Below, in pieces: positions 47,519 through 59,302 of a DNA stretch of 64,000 bases. Both the position numbers and the translations under genes were made by a program. Source of the stretch: Tragulus kanchil (Eukaryota > Chordata > Mammalia > Artiodactyla > Tragulidae); NCBI GenBank assembly GCA_022376925.1, contig JAIOJX010000001.1:2170001-2234000 (forward strand). Direction: 5' to 3'. The notes beneath the pieces were generated by a model. It made no database searches and was not told the origin of the DNA. It was given only the letters and a program-made list of their open reading frames with translations. Positions within the stretch are counted from its first letter, which is position 1, and the number at the start of each line of letters is the position of its first letter.

Positions 47519-48159
47519 CCGTGTGCGAGGACCCTAAGGCTCTGCCCCAGTGCTGCCACTAGGCAGGCTCATTTGCCCCGTGTGAGGGTCACTGCCTGGT
47601 GTCTAAAAGGGGAGAGCTGAGAGGGTGTGGAAGAGGCTCTCCCAGGGCCCTTTCAGCCTGAGGACTGTCCTCCTGGATGGAGCTCCCAGGCCTAGACCGG
47701 TTTGCTCCCTGGTCTTTCTGGCTTCTAAACAGGTTGGTAAAGTATTCCTTCAGGTCAGTTCCTCCAGTACAGACATGACCTGGAGGCTGTGTGTGTCGGC
47801 CACTGGTGGCTCTTCAGAAGGGGACCAAACCAAGGCAGTGGCATCCATGGGCGGGCCTCACTAGGCAGCCTTTCTTGGCAACCCTCCCATGCTTGGGAAC
47901 CTGCTCTCGCCTCCTGGGAGGGAGCTGCATCCTTCCCGGTCTGCCTCCCCTGGGCCCCACCTGGACCCTGGCAGTGTGTCTGTGTGACACCGAGGGGGTC
48001 TTTCTCAGCCCTGACTTGGGACACCTGAGTCGTGCGTACACCAGCCCTCCTGAGGTCCACGGCCTGCCTTCCTCAGCCTCGCTGTCCTGACCCTGTGTTT
48101 GACGTCCCTGCCCAGGTGTCCCTAGTCCAGAGGCCCTCCAGCTGCTCCCCTCCCTTGCT
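47519..48159. other. Intergenic, no gene recognised
   Basis: GC-moderate sequence with no clear homology on either strand. Confidence 0.5.
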
Positions 48160-48943
48160 CCTTGTGGGGTCCCGTCTGTTCTGGGATGGGGGCCCTGGTG
48201 CGCACTCAGGGCGCACACCTCACCTTGCCTCCTGGCACGGCCTGCACCTCCTCGGCTCTCTGACCTCAGGACCTCACACGGCTTCCTCCTTCGGCTCCTG
48301 GCGCCTGGAGCCCCTGGGAGAGACCTGGAGGGGACACCTCGGGTGCAGACAGTGGCACCGCCCTGGGCCTTCTGTGGTGGGAAGGCTGCCCTCTGGGAGG
48401 TCCCCCGGGTCTGGGGTGGGGGCTCCCTCGTGGGGCTCCCTGGTAGGGCTCCGCTTTCCCCGGGCCGGGCCTGGACCCTGCCCGCCCTCGGGGGGCCCGC
48501 GGGGCCACTCAGGACAAGGCCCGGGGCTGCCCCCACAGCCCCGCGGGGCCTCGCGTGGGGCCTCGCGCGGGGCCGCACCTGCCCGGGGCCTCGAGGCTGG
48601 GGACCCGCTCGGGCCTCTCCCCGCCCTCCCTCCGCGCGCCCCGCCGGGCCTCCAGCGCGGACCCCGGGAGTGCACCCCGGGCCAGGGCCGCGCGCCCGCT
48701 CGGGCCTCCCTCGGGCCCCGGGAGTGCGCCCTGGAGCCGCGCCCTGAAGCCCTTGCCCTCGGCCGGCCGCCTCCCATCCCCAGGCCCCTCCGCCCGCGCT
48801 CAGGAGCCGCCTCCCCCTGCCCTCCGCGGCCGCCTCCCCCTGCCCTCCGCGCGCCGTCGCCCCAAGGACCCCGCCCGGGGCCCAGCTCTCTCCCCGGGCT
48901 GGGCTCTGCCCGCCCCGGCCTCCCTCGCACGGAGCCTGGACGC
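48160..48943. repeat. GC-rich block shared with 59,303-60,046
   Basis: CpG-rich segment starting cttgtggggtcccgtctg, repeated 11 kb away with small indels and substitutions. At the other site it lies just upstream (on the minus strand) of a MAGE copy, so it may be a promoter or first-exon block of MAGE type that was copied here. Long open frames on both strands are compositional. Confidence 0.8.
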
Positions 48944-48965
48944 CAGGCAGGGCCCGGGATCCTCC

Positions 48966-49404
48966 CGTCCGCCATGCCGAGGCCCCGCCGCCATGTTGAG
49001 ACCCCACCGCCTTCGCCAGGCCCCGCCGCCATGCTGAGGCCCCGCCACCATGCCGAGGCCCCGCCGCCATGCCGAGGCCCCGCCGCCATGTTGAGGCCCC
49101 GCCGCCATGCCGAGGCCCCGCCGCCATGCCGAGGCCCCGCCGCCATGCCGAGGCCCCGCCGCCATGTTGAGGCCCCGTCCGCCATGCTGAGGCCCCGCCG
49201 CCATGCCGACGCCCCGCCGCCATGCCGACGCCCCGCCGCCATGCCGAGGCCCCATCCACCATGTTGAGGCCCCGCCGCCATGCCGAGGCCGCGCCGCCAT
49301 GCCGAGGCCCGCCGCCATGTTGAGGCCCCGCCGCCTTCGCCAGGCCCCGCCGCCATGTTGAGGCCCCGCCGCCATGCTGAGGCCCCGCGCCTTCGCCAGG
49401 CCCC
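48966..49404. repeat. 19-bp CpG-rich minisatellite with YY1-like motifs
   Basis: About 23 units of gccgccatgccgaggcccc with three main variants at the variable positions: catgccg, catgttg/catgctg and cttcgccagg. On the minus strand the catgttg variant gives CAACATGGCGGC, which fits the YY1 consensus AANATGGCGGC exactly; five units are perfect and most others keep the ATGGCGGC core. Every unit carries one or more CpG. The protein-like repeats in open frames (MAAGPRHGGGASAW) are by-products. Confidence 0.85.
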
Positions 49405-49720
49405 GTCTCCCCGAGACCCTGAAGTCAGCGGCTGCGGCGCGCGCTCGTCCCGACCGGGGACCCTCGGGGCGCCCTCGGCCTGGGGTTCGATCCCCTCAGG
49501 CCTCCCTCGGGGTCCTCACCTTGACCCCGGCTGGGAGCTGGGACCCTCTCCGCTCCCCACTGGAGGCGCCGCCTGTTACACGCGCCTCAGTGTCTCTGGG
49601 GCCCGGATGTCCGGAAGTCAGCTCCCGGGCCGGGTCCCCAGTCTGGGGCCCGGATGTCCGGAAGTCAGGCCCCTTGAAATCTCGAAGCATCACATCAGGT
49701 AATGAAACCACCTTTGCACT
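49405..49720. promoter_or_regulatory. CpG-rich edge with a 28-base direct repeat
   Basis: CpG-rich sequence falls off sharply near 49,690, where AT-rich repeat DNA begins. A direct repeat (ggggcccggatgtccggaag) occurs at about 49,597 and 49,647. Together with the minisatellite it forms a CpG island of about 1.5 kb with no transcript that I can assign. Confidence 0.4.
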
Positions 49721-50099
49721 TAGGTTTACTCCACTAGAGGAGAAGCCTTGTTAGCAAGGGGGGATAGATTTCAACCAAAAATCTTGACATAGGAAGAAAA
49801 AAAAAAAAATCTTGACATATTGATATGATGCATGTACAAATTGTAAATTGACCCCTTACATGGTGGTAGCTGCCACCTCCTTCCTGCCCATTGCTTTCTC
49901 ATGGTAGGAATGTTTAAGTTCTACTCTCTTAGCAGCAATCAAATGTTTGATACAGATTTATTACCTCTAAGCATCATGCTACACATGAGATCCCCAAACC
50001 TGTTAGTCTTAGAAGTGGAAGCTACTGTCCTCTGATCGGTCTCTCCTGATTTCCCCATCTCCAACCCATGGGAAACACCACTGTCCTCTCTGTTTCTCT

Positions 50100-50262
50100 G
50101 AGTTTCTTTTTATTTTCTATTTATTTATTTATTTATTTAATTTTTGGCCTTGGTGCTTGGCAGGTGGGATCTTAGTTCCCCACCCAGGGATCGAAATCCA
50201 TGTTCCCTTCATTGAAAGTGTGGAGTATTACCTACTAGACTGCCATGGAAGTCCTGGTTGTC
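50100..50262 (-). repeat. tRNA-derived SINE inserted in L1, reverse
   Basis: (TTTA)n tail at the left, then gtgggatcttagttcccc and cagggatcgaaatcc (reverse B box). It interrupts the L1 3' sequence on both sides. Confidence 0.65.
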
Positions 50263-50710
50263 CTTTTTAGATTACACATATAAGTGATAACAAACAGAGC
50301 TTATCTTTTTCTGTCTGACACATTTCACTTAGTATGATGCCCTCAAGCTCAATCCAAGTTGTTGCAAATAGCAGGATTTCCTTCTCTCGCATAGCTATAT
50401 ATTGACTGTCTTGCATCTTCTTTATGTGTTCATCCCCTGATGGACACAGGTTGTTTCCAGATTTGGGCTATCGTGAATCATCCTGCAATAAAAGTAGGAG
50501 TATGGATATCTTTTCCATACCTTCTTTTCATTTCCTTTTGGATATACACTCAGAAATGGACTTGCTAGGTTATATGGTAGCTTCCTAGATTGTATTCTTT
50601 GATGCAGAGAAGTTTTTTATTTTAAGGAAGTCCAATTTACCCAGTTTCTTTCTTTCTCTCTCTCTCTCTTTTTTTTTTGTCTGTTTCTGGTGGCATATCC
50701 ATGAAATTAT
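50263..50710 (-). repeat. L1 LINE 3' part, reverse orientation
   Basis: Reverse of the L1 segment after ORF2 (cttagtatgatgccctcaagctc, ttgcaaatagcaggatttcc). The CT/T-rich simple stretch at 50,645-50,680 interrupts it. Confidence 0.65.
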
Positions 50711-51505
50711 TGCTATCTAAAATATTTACAGATAGATTAATAACACAGGATAGGAAGCACATATAGCATTCTTTGCTCTATCAACCAAATGGTCCTCAAA
50801 AGTAATGACACCTCAGGCCCAATGAGCACATCTGGAGCACAGATCTAGATTCTTCATACCATTAGACAATAAAAGGAACAAGGGTTCCATGGAAAAATAG
50901 ATGATTCTAGAATTGGGACAGGAAATATGAGAAATGAGCCTGGAGCATCTTGAAGTGTATGAAAACAAAGAAGTGCTCAATAAGTTTTTTTAAAAAAGAA
51001 GCGACATTTCCAGGGATATGACAAAGGTTTATACAAAGGGAACTGGCAGGAAGAGCTCCCAGCGGCCAATCTTACAACAATTTGAAAATAAAACTATATA
51101 AAGTTGTATTGGATCTTAACCCAAAGTGTAATATAAATACCACGAGTCCATACTGAGAAAAATTAATGATTTCTGAAATACACAAACAAGGAAGAATAGA
51201 CAAATCTCTCACAGAGATCAATTTCAGTTTATGCAGATACACCCACTTCTAGAAAGTGGAGCATAACTACCCACCTCTGACACATGGACTGCACATCGTG
51301 ACATTTTTCCAAAGTGGATAGGATGGAAAGGGGCAGAAAACAATCTCTTCATGGCATAGACACCTGACAAGTATGACCTCAGTCAGGTGATCAATGGGGA
51401 CATCATCAGCAATCAATTGTGTAAATAGCATAGACACTTGATGCAATGTGATGAGAATGGGGTTTCACTTCTGTAGTAATCCTCTCCCAAACTCCTAACC
51501 CCAGA
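50711..51505. other. Old repeat-like DNA, no gene
   Basis: AT-rich sequence in the style of an old L1 3' UTR in plus orientation (about 50,760-51,470), not assigned to a subfamily. No open frame of note. Confidence 0.4.
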
Positions 51506-51507
51506 CC

Positions 51508-51722
51508 GGTGGTGGTTTAGTCTCCAAGTTGTGTCTGACGCTTGCGACCCTATGGACAAAAGCCTGCCAGGCTTCTCTGTCCATGGGATTTTCCAGTCAA
51601 GAATCCTGAATTGGTTTGCTGCTTTCTTCTCCAGGGAAGAAACTCAGAAACCCGGTGATCTAACCTGTGTCTCCTGCACTTCAGGCAGATTCTTTACCGA
51701 CTGAGCTACAAGGAGAGCCCAG
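51508..51722 (-). repeat. Bov-tA SINE, reverse
   Basis: Reads gtttagtctccaagttgtgtctgac, then ttgcgaccctatgga, ttttccagtcaagaatcctg, and ends with ttctttaccgactgagctac: the full reverse Bov-tA order. Confidence 0.85.
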
Positions 51723-52960
51723 CATCGTCATGAATAAGGTATGAGACAAATCCCAATCAAGAGACATTGTACAAAATATTTGATGAATACGCCTCAAAAC
51801 TGTCAAGATCATCAAAAACAAAGAAATGTTAAAGCTAAGAGGGCCCCAAGGCAACATTACAACTCAATGCTAGGGTGGTCTCCTGGCCGGGATCCTGGAG
51901 TGGTGAAAACCTACAGATTTCTGAGGAAGGATGTTTTACTTGAGCATAAATAATGCATCAATAGCTCCTCATTAGTTGTAATGCATGTATCACATTAATG
52001 TAAGATGTTAGTAATAGAGGAAACTGGGGGAGGAGTATATACAATTTCCACTATTTTCACGAGTTCTTTTTTCAAATATTGAAGGAAAAGGTCAAAAGAT
52101 ATGAAGTCATTTTCAAAATAAAGAAGATAAGGAAAATTTGGGAAAAAATATGCTGAGTATGGTAAAACAAACAAACAAACAAACAGCCAAACAAACAAAA
52201 AAGGAAATAGAAAGGAAACTAAACACAAGTACACAGAACTTGCAAGTGTGGAACAATCCTTCCTAAATTATCTTCAGCTTTTCCACTCTCTTAACCTCCA
52301 ATCTCACATAATATAGTAGCCTGGCCTCTTCACTACGTAAACATCTCTGGATCCACTTTTTTTCTCAAGCCCCACAAACCCTACCCTGATTCAGCCTCAT
52401 AGATATTTTTGCCTGGATATGGCAGGAGCCCCCAGTAAAGGACAGGAATAGACCCGGAACCCTACACTTGCTCAAGAACCGTTTTAGGACATCTGCTGGT
52501 GTCATTTGCCACAGTAGAAGTCTGTCGAGATGCAAGTGGGGGGTCCGTTTGTTGCCAAGGAAACAAGAGTCCAGAGTGAACCTTTAACTGTGCTATACTC
52601 AGTTCCTAGGTCATGTCCAACGCTTTGCAGTCACATGGACAGCAGCCATCCCCCCAGGCTCCTCTCTCCTTCCCCCTCCCACCACACTCACCCACGGGGT
52701 TAAAAGACTTCAGTACATTTGTGACTTGCCGGTGACATACGATACCCGGGTCCTTCGTGCATGCAATCGACCTTTACTTGGCATGTATTTGCTTGTCACA
52801 GAACTCGCATTACTACTGGGAAATGAAGAAAAACAGTTGGCGCGTCACGTGTGGCGTGCAGCCCTTGGCCATCACTGCTGTCTGTCGCTCCCTCTAATGA
52901 GAGCTGATGAATTAGTGCTACGTGGCACGATCTGAACAGGGGTTCCTCCTCTTCCTCCCC
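51723..52960. other. Intergenic, no gene recognised
   Basis: AT-rich; a (CAAA)n stretch is at 52,170-52,200, and a short reverse Bov-tA piece around 52,595-52,650. No gene. Confidence 0.5.
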
Positions 52961-52964
52961 CTAG

Positions 52965-53300
52965 TCTTTTTTTTTTTTTTAAAGATTTATTTATTTATTT
53001 ATTCTGGTGGGGTGGGGGGGGGAGGGAGGGGAGTGGGCGGGCCACTTCTATTCGTCTTTCATTTGTCCATTTTTCATCCGTCTTTGTTCTTTGGCTCCTG
53101 TGGGCCTCCCATCGCAGTGGCCTCTGTTGTCGCAGAGCACCGGCTCTGGGCGCATGCGCTCCAGAGCTCCAGCTCGGTAATTGGACACATCAGTCCAGCC
53201 GCTCCGCAGCACATGGGATCTTCCCAGGCCAGGGCTCGAACTGGCGCCCCTTGCACTGCAAGGCGGTGTCCTTACCCACTGGACCACCAGGGAAGCCCTC
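52965..53300 (-). repeat. CHR-type tRNA-Glu SINE, reverse
   Basis: T-run and (ATTT)n at the left, the catgggatcttcccaggcc block, reverse B box, ending ggaccaccagggaagccc. Confidence 0.85.
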
Positions 53301-56300
53301 CTCCCCCTAGTCTTTCTCCTGTAGTGGTGACAGCTGTGTGACAAGGGAAAGAAAGAGACAAGCGAGAGCAAAGAATCCTGTAAAGTTCTTCCCACTCAGG
53401 GATCGAAGCTGTGACTCCCACATTGCAGGGGAGGCTCCTGTCCAATCTGTGATACCCTGGGTAAGGTTCGCTCAGGACGTAGGCGGTGTGTGTGCACACA
53501 GAGGCTGCTGCTGAACACGCTTCATCCTGAAAACGACTCCAGATAAGTCAGTGAGGGTGGCGGCAATCTGGGCCTCCTGGCAGCTACAGGCCTGTGGTTC
53601 TCATCCATCCCGAGCCAGAACTCAAGCCCTCCAGCCAGTCATATCCAATAAGGACATGAGGGGTACCTATTATGAAAGCTGTCCTGTCTCCACCCTGGAG
53701 GGCCTGCCTGGGCTGTGGTCCTGGGACATGTCCCCCGAGCGCAGAGGCCCTGCTGGAGGCGAGGGCTGCAGCAGCGTCTGCTCCCTCCTCCCTCCCCTGA
53801 GCCGGCCCCAGGCCAGTGAGATCTCCAGGGCCTTGCTCCTTCCACCTCTCTGGAGCGGCCAGCCCTCTGCACAGCTCACACCTCTGGGACCCCAAAGTCC
53901 TCTGCTGCCTGGCTCCTTTCCAATTCCTTACTGGAGTCTGGGCTTTCTGGGACTTGGGGGAGTATCCTGGGGACTGCCCTTGCCATCTGCTGGAGCCCGT
54001 CCTCTGCTGAAACACCCCGACTGGGGACACCAAAGTCCTAGCTGGCTCTGCACATGGCTGCCCAGACACCCCTCTGCCTTCCACACTCAGGCTCAAAAAC
54101 CAGAACCCACAGTCACAGTCGCAAGAGCCTGGGCTGGCTGCACACACGGGCATTCCATGAACAACGGTCTTAAAATGCCTCGTGGTCACAGAGATGAGCT
54201 CTGCACTTGGATGGCAAGGATTATTCCTGAGCCACCACAGGGAGACTGGCCTGGGTGCTGCATCACCTCCTGCCTCCTCCACGTAAATCACTGGGGAAGG
54301 GGACTTTCAGAGGAAAATGCGCACACGGGCTGAGAAGCCCGGCCTATGCACCGCTCAGCGGGGAGCAGGCAGGCCAACCCAGGCTTTGCCGACCAAGGCC
54401 AGGTTCCGAGGCCTGGGGGTGCTGTGGGCTGCAGGGGTTTGGTGCCTTGGGGCTGGGTGCCACGAGGGCACCCCCACCCCAACAGGGACCTTGAGCGGCT
54501 GGCTGCTGCTCCCCTGCCTGAGACGGAGCACAGCCCCCGGAGGGGTTGACAGTGCAGCTCAGGGGACTCCGGGTGGCAGGGTGTGGGAGCGTGTATGTTT
54601 GTCAGGGGAGGGGGCGTGAAAGACATTTCTGCAGCCAGCTCCCTGTGGGGCTGCCTCTCACAAGGGTCAGAGATGGGGAACTGGAGTCTCTGGGAGAGGA
54701 CCCACCCTGGAAGTGATCTGTCTGTGTTCTCGTGGCCTGAAGATCTTCCCGGGCCCCTGTGTGCCTTCTGTACAAACGACTGGGACACAAAATGCTTCTA
54801 CTCAAAAGTGTGTGGCCACAGGTCGTCGCATGGCCCTTCCTAAGTGAAGAGGCCTGGCAGTGTTGTGACGACAAGAGGTGGCTGAGCACCTGACAGCTCT
54901 CCAATTCCACGCTGCCTAGCAGATGCTCAACGGAGAGCAGCCGTTAGAATTTATAATGACGAAAATCTCCTTCATTGCGGGGAGGAGAGTCTGAGCACGT
55001 CACACTGGCCTTGAAATTCTGCACCTTTTCCTCCTGTCCACTTACTGTGTGGCAGGTATGTATGTGGCCAGGATCACAGCTCATGTTCCAGTGGCTCTCT
55101 GCCACTCGGCAGGGAGAACCATCCCCTTCCGTGCCCTGCTCCCAGCCGCAGGCCCCACTGCAGTGACCTCACCGCCTTGTCAGGCCCAGACGTCGCTCCT
55201 TCCTTCTGATGCCAGGCACGGCCTTAACCCGTGAGACTGCTGCCGCCTCGTCTCTGAACCTGCCTGAACCCAGGGACGCTGGCGGAAGCGGAATCTTTAC
55301 TGACTAGTACTTATTTCTAGTATTGTTCTGATCCCAGGTGCCCTCCCTCTCTCCTCTGGAAATTGTTTTCTTTTCAGGACATCTCAGAGAACTAGCAGCT
55401 CAACACAAAACAGAAGACCAGTCAAAAACTGCCGCTCTGTGTGCTTTCCTCCTGGAGGCTGTATTACTCTCTTGGGCTGTTTGTGTGTGTCTGAGGGGCA
55501 GGGGTGGGGGAGTGGCTTTCCAAGCAGGGCGGAGCTCACGCAGAGCGCCCTGGGTTCCAGTCTCACAGCAAGTCCTGTTCACTCCTGCAGGTTCTTTTCA
55601 CTCACTCCATCCTACTGAGCACTAGACCATGCTCTCGAGTGCCCAAAGGAGGTCCAGATGACCAAATAAGTTGTCATTTCAATAGACGGGGCGATCAGCT
55701 TTCCCAGGACAGAGAGGGGAGGGCCAGCCCAGGAAATACTGGCCCAAACTTCAAAGAGCAAGATCTGTGCTTCTCCAGGATTCCTAGCAGATGGGGCGAA
55801 AAACACCTACTTCATTCCTATGGTTAAGAGCAGTGTGCCAAGAGCCAGGATGCCTTGCTTCCTGCCCCAGAAAGAGACCTCCTTGGGGTTTATCCGAGAT
55901 CTGAAAGGACACCTCATAGCAAAGATCCGCTTCAGAGTTTCCCCTCACCCCCAGACAGGACATCTGCAGGTGTGAGGGCTGCTACCACCCAGCCGCAGCA
56001 CAGTCGCCTCTCACAGAGCTGAGAAGCCCAGCGTCCCAAGGCCCCAGACCGCCCTGCCTGAGGCATGGACACTCGAGTGCTCCTCCTGGAGCCCCACCGT
56101 CTCGGCCCGTGTCCCCTGGTTCTGTGGGATGAGGGGACACCTCTGCATCTTCCTCACGGGACTGTGGCTGCCAGACTGTCCCTCTAGGGGTGGCTGTGTC
56201 CTGCGTCTCCACACATCCCCACAGCTACCATGGGGCCTCCCGCAGAGCAGAGGCTCCGTGAAGGCCTTCGGAACTAATGAGCCAGGGAGCAGGGGGCTGC

Positions 56301-56400
56301 TTGACTCAAATAAACTATTACTTCCTTAAATAACCCAGCCAAGTCCAACTAAACAGAGACAATTTAGTTTTAGAGAATGACAGACAAGACAGACAGAAGC
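53301..56400. other. Intergenic, no gene recognised
   Basis: About 3 kb of unique-looking, moderately GC-rich DNA. Open frames reach 260 codons (53,551-54,333, plus) and overlap similar ones on the other strand; none shows a known domain, start context or splice pattern that I could support. Confidence 0.5.
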
Positions 56401-56420
56401 ATGAATTCACTATGATTCCT

Positions 56421-56426
56421 TTTATT
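56421..56426 (-). terminator. Polyadenylation signal for the MAGE copy 1 strand
   Basis: TTTATT on the plus strand (AATAAA on the minus strand), about 450 bases after the end of the MAGE coding remnant. The duplicated copy 2 lacks this segment because its duplication unit starts further in. Confidence 0.45.
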
Positions 56427-56603
56427 TTGTAATTCTTTTACCACCAATATTACTGCTAAGTAAGTTCATGTTTCCAAAACAGTTCCAATCCCAGTGCCAT
56501 GGTATCCTGTTTAGGATCACAAAACAATAACGAAAGAGTTTCCAATCTCTTTTACAAAACTGCAAAACTCTTGCTCTTGAACTGGGTAATAAGCCCAAAC
56601 AAA

Positions 56604-57718
56604 CTGTGGTCAACATCATTCACAAAGTTCAGACACAGACGTATATTTAGTCTTCAATGAAAACAACCAAAGTCTGAAATTTTCTAAAGAAAACAGAGAT
56701 GAATTTACACGTCACGGTACAGAACAGGAACATGAAGATGCTATGCACCGGGTTCCCCCAACTGGCCCAGCCTTCACTACTGAGAAGGCCGACGGCTCCC
56801 TCTTCACCCACAGGGAGAAGAATCAACCTCCCTTCCTGGCTGGACGTGGGCCTGGAAGGAGCCTGGCTGCTGCTCTGGCTCAGGGCCTCTCTGCCTCCTC
56901 CCTCGCAGCCTCTGAAGACTGGGGCGGGAAGACACTGAGAGAACTGAGCAGAAACGCAATGACCTGCCACTTGCTGGTCTCTGCATAAGCCCGGGGACGC
57001 CACGAACAGGGTGACTGTCAGGCATCTGCCAGTGCTCCAGGTACCCCTCCCACACCCAGACTTGGGTCAGCAGCTCCCTAGGCTCCCCATAGACGCAGTG
57101 TGCCCTCCTGATGTACACCCGCATCTCACTGAGCTCCCCCCAGATCGCCTCCTCAGGGGTGCTGTCATCATCCATGGCAATATGGCACAGGACCACCACC
57201 AGGAGGCCGGCCTTGGGCAATTTCCACTCATCCCTCAGATTCTCATTGAGGGTGAGGCCCAGGGTAGGGACCAGAACATACGTGTGCTCCCTGGGGCCCA
57301 CCTCCTCCACATCCAAGCCAAAGACCCGCTGCAGGCACTTCATGGCTTGATGGAAGACCTCCGGGAGCAGTCCTGGTCATCTCTGAGGACAGAATTTAGC
57401 ACGTCAGCCTTTGTGGTTGGCTCCTTGGTGAGATCCTTGAGGAGCAGGAATTGCACCAGTTCAGCCTTCTTTGCCTTTAGTGCATCTTGGAGCAAGAACT
57501 TGGCCTTTTCCTGGTCACCTGAGGGGCTTGGCACTTCCTCATCTTGCCTGTTGAGGCTGTTGTCTTCACACTGGCTGGCTCCCTGGAGTGCCAGCCATGA
57601 CCGTGGGGGAGGGGCGGACACCGGGAGGGCTCTGGAGGGGATCCGCTGTTGACATAGCAGCTGCCTCCTCCAGGGTGCCCAGGCACAGCAGGGAGGAGGA
57701 GAAAGCTGCATCTCCTCC
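56604..57718 (-). pseudogene. MAGE-like: MAGE family pseudogene, copy 1 (5'-truncated)
   Basis: Minus strand. The MAGE homology domain can be followed in pieces: VQFLLLKD..TKADVLNSVL (57,480-57,365), then after a frame break MKCLQRVFGLDVEEVG, YVLVPTLGL, EEAIWGELSEMRVY and YGEPRELLTQVWVWEGYLEHWQMPDS (57,343-57,010), then after another break AYAETSKWQVIAFLLSS to a stop at about 56,880. The usual FLWGPRA segment is shortened at the second break. The 5' part ends abruptly at 57,718, where the acidic N-terminal region should begin, because the tandem duplication started there. MAGE proteins are cancer-testis antigens that partner RING ubiquitin ligases; this copy cannot make a full domain as written. 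Confidence 0.85.
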
Positions 57719-59010
57719 CTGTGGTCAACATCATTCACAAAGTTCAGACACAGACGTATATTTAGTCTTCAATGAAAACAACCAAAGTCTGAAATTTTCT
57801 AAAGAAAACAGAGATGAATTTACACGTCACGGTACAGAACAGGAACATGAAGATGCTATGCACCGGGTTCCCCCAACTGGCCCAGCCTTCACTACTGAGA
57901 AGGCCGACGGCTCCCTCTTCACCCACAGGGAGAAGAATCAACCTCCCTTCCTGGCTGGACGTGGGCCTGGAAGGAGCCTGGCTGCTGCTCTGGCTCAGGG
58001 CCTCTCTGCCTCCTCCCTCGCAGCCTCTGAAGACTGGGGCGGGAAGACACTGAGAGAACTGAGCAGAAACGCAATGACCTGCCACTTGCTGGTCTCTGCA
58101 TAAGCCCGGGGACGCCACGAACAGGGTGACTGTCAGGCATCTGCCAGTGCTCCAGGTACCCCTCCCACACCCAGACTTGGGTCAGCAGCTCCCTAGGCTC
58201 CCCATAGACGCAGTGTGCCCTCCTGATGTACACCCGCATCTCACTGAGCTCCCCCCAGATCGCCTCCTCAGGGGTGCTGTCATCATCCATGGCAATATGG
58301 CACAGGACCACCACCAGGAGGCCGGCCTTGGGCAATTTCCACTCATCCCTCAGATTCTCATTGAGGGTGAGGCCCAGGGTAGGGACCAGAACATACGTGT
58401 GCTCCCTGGGGCCCACCTCCTCCACATCCAAGCCAAAGACCCGCTGCAGGCACTTCATGGCTTGATGGAAGACCTCCGGGAGCAGTCCTGGTCATCTCTG
58501 AGGACAGAATTTAGCACGTCAGCCTTTGTGGTTGGCTCCTTGGTGAGATCCTTGAGGAGCAGGAATTGCACCAGTTCAGCCTTCTTTGCCTTTAGTGCAT
58601 CTTGGAGCAAGAACTTGGCCTTTTCCTGGTCACCTGAGGGGCTTGGCACTTCCTCATCTTGCCTGTTGAGGCTGTTGTCTTCACACTGGCTGGCTCCCTG
58701 GAGTGCCAGCCATGACCGTGGGGGAGGGGCGGACACCGGGAGGGCTCTGGAGGGGATCCGCTGTTGACATAGCAGCTGCCTCCTCCAGGGTGCCCAGGCA
58801 CAGCAGGGAGGAGGAGAAAGCTGCATCTCCTCCCTCCTCCTTCACTTCCTCCTCCTCTTCCTCCTCCGCTTCCTCCTCCAGCACTTTCTCCTCCTCCACT
58901 TCCTCTTCCTCCTCTTCACCCCACATGAATGGTGCCTGCATCAGGCCCTGGTCCTCCACTGGGTCCTGAGGGTTTCTCTCAGGCGTGTGGCACACACTCA
59001 TCTCAGGCAT
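57719..59010 (-). pseudogene. MAGE-like: MAGE family pseudogene, copy 2 (with N-terminal region)
   Basis: Starts at the ATG at 59,010, directly after an acceptor-like CTGGACCCCAG and the TCATC context usual for MAGE coding exons. The N-terminal frame gives MPEMSVCHTPERNPQD, a long Glu-rich run (58,830-58,920, from a CCT/TCC repeat), then LGTLEEAAAMSTADPLQSP, which is the MAGE leader. A first break near 58,690 moves the frame to the NRQDEEVPSPSGDQEKAKFL region, a second near 58,475 (one base short in the CSR-VFHQAM segment), a third near 58,115. From 57,719 to about 58,832 it is a copy of copy 1 with no difference that I see. Subfamily (MAGEA or MAGEB-like) is not certain. Confidence 0.87.
58838..58922 (+). 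repeat. (TCC/TCT)n repeat coding the Glu-rich run
   Basis: Polypyrimidine tract, GAG/GAA codons on the gene strand of MAGE copy 2. Confidence 0.9.
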
Positions 59011-59302
59011 GATGACTGGGGTCCAGCCACAGGCACGAGTGTGGGCAGGAGGACAGGCAGACGGGGACCGCAGGCCTGGGGGAGAGAAGGGGAGTGAGCT
59101 GCCTCGGCTGAGAAAGGCACCCTGGGCAGCCCCGACACAGGCCACTTACGGGTCTCCTCTTGAGGGCTGCTCTTGGACCTCACACGGGCAATCCAACCAG
59201 GCTGCCTTTCCCCTGCTGACCTGGAGGAGGAAGTGAGGGGGCTCCTCAGGGCGCAGGCAACACCACCCGCGGTTCCGGGGTGACACGGTGGGGGGACCGG
59301 GG
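59011..59302 (-). promoter_or_regulatory. 5' flank/intron of MAGE copy 2
   Basis: Sequence between the coding exon and the GC block. The acceptor at its right border (minus strand) suggests that it is intron, with 5' exons further up. Confidence 0.4.

Noticed and set aside
47814..49375. 482- and 411-codon frames across the minisatellite
   Set aside because: The repeated GGASAWRRG-type and RRHAEAPPP-type peptides come from the 19-bp repeat read in different frames and strands.
53551..54333. 260-codon plus-strand frame
   Set aside because: Overlapped by a 235-codon minus-strand frame, with no homology recognised and no start or splice support.
56647..57003. 118-codon minus-strand frames at the 3' side of the MAGE copies
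   Set aside because: They are off-frame readings of the MAGE tail and 3' UTR; the MAGE-like frame there is a different one.
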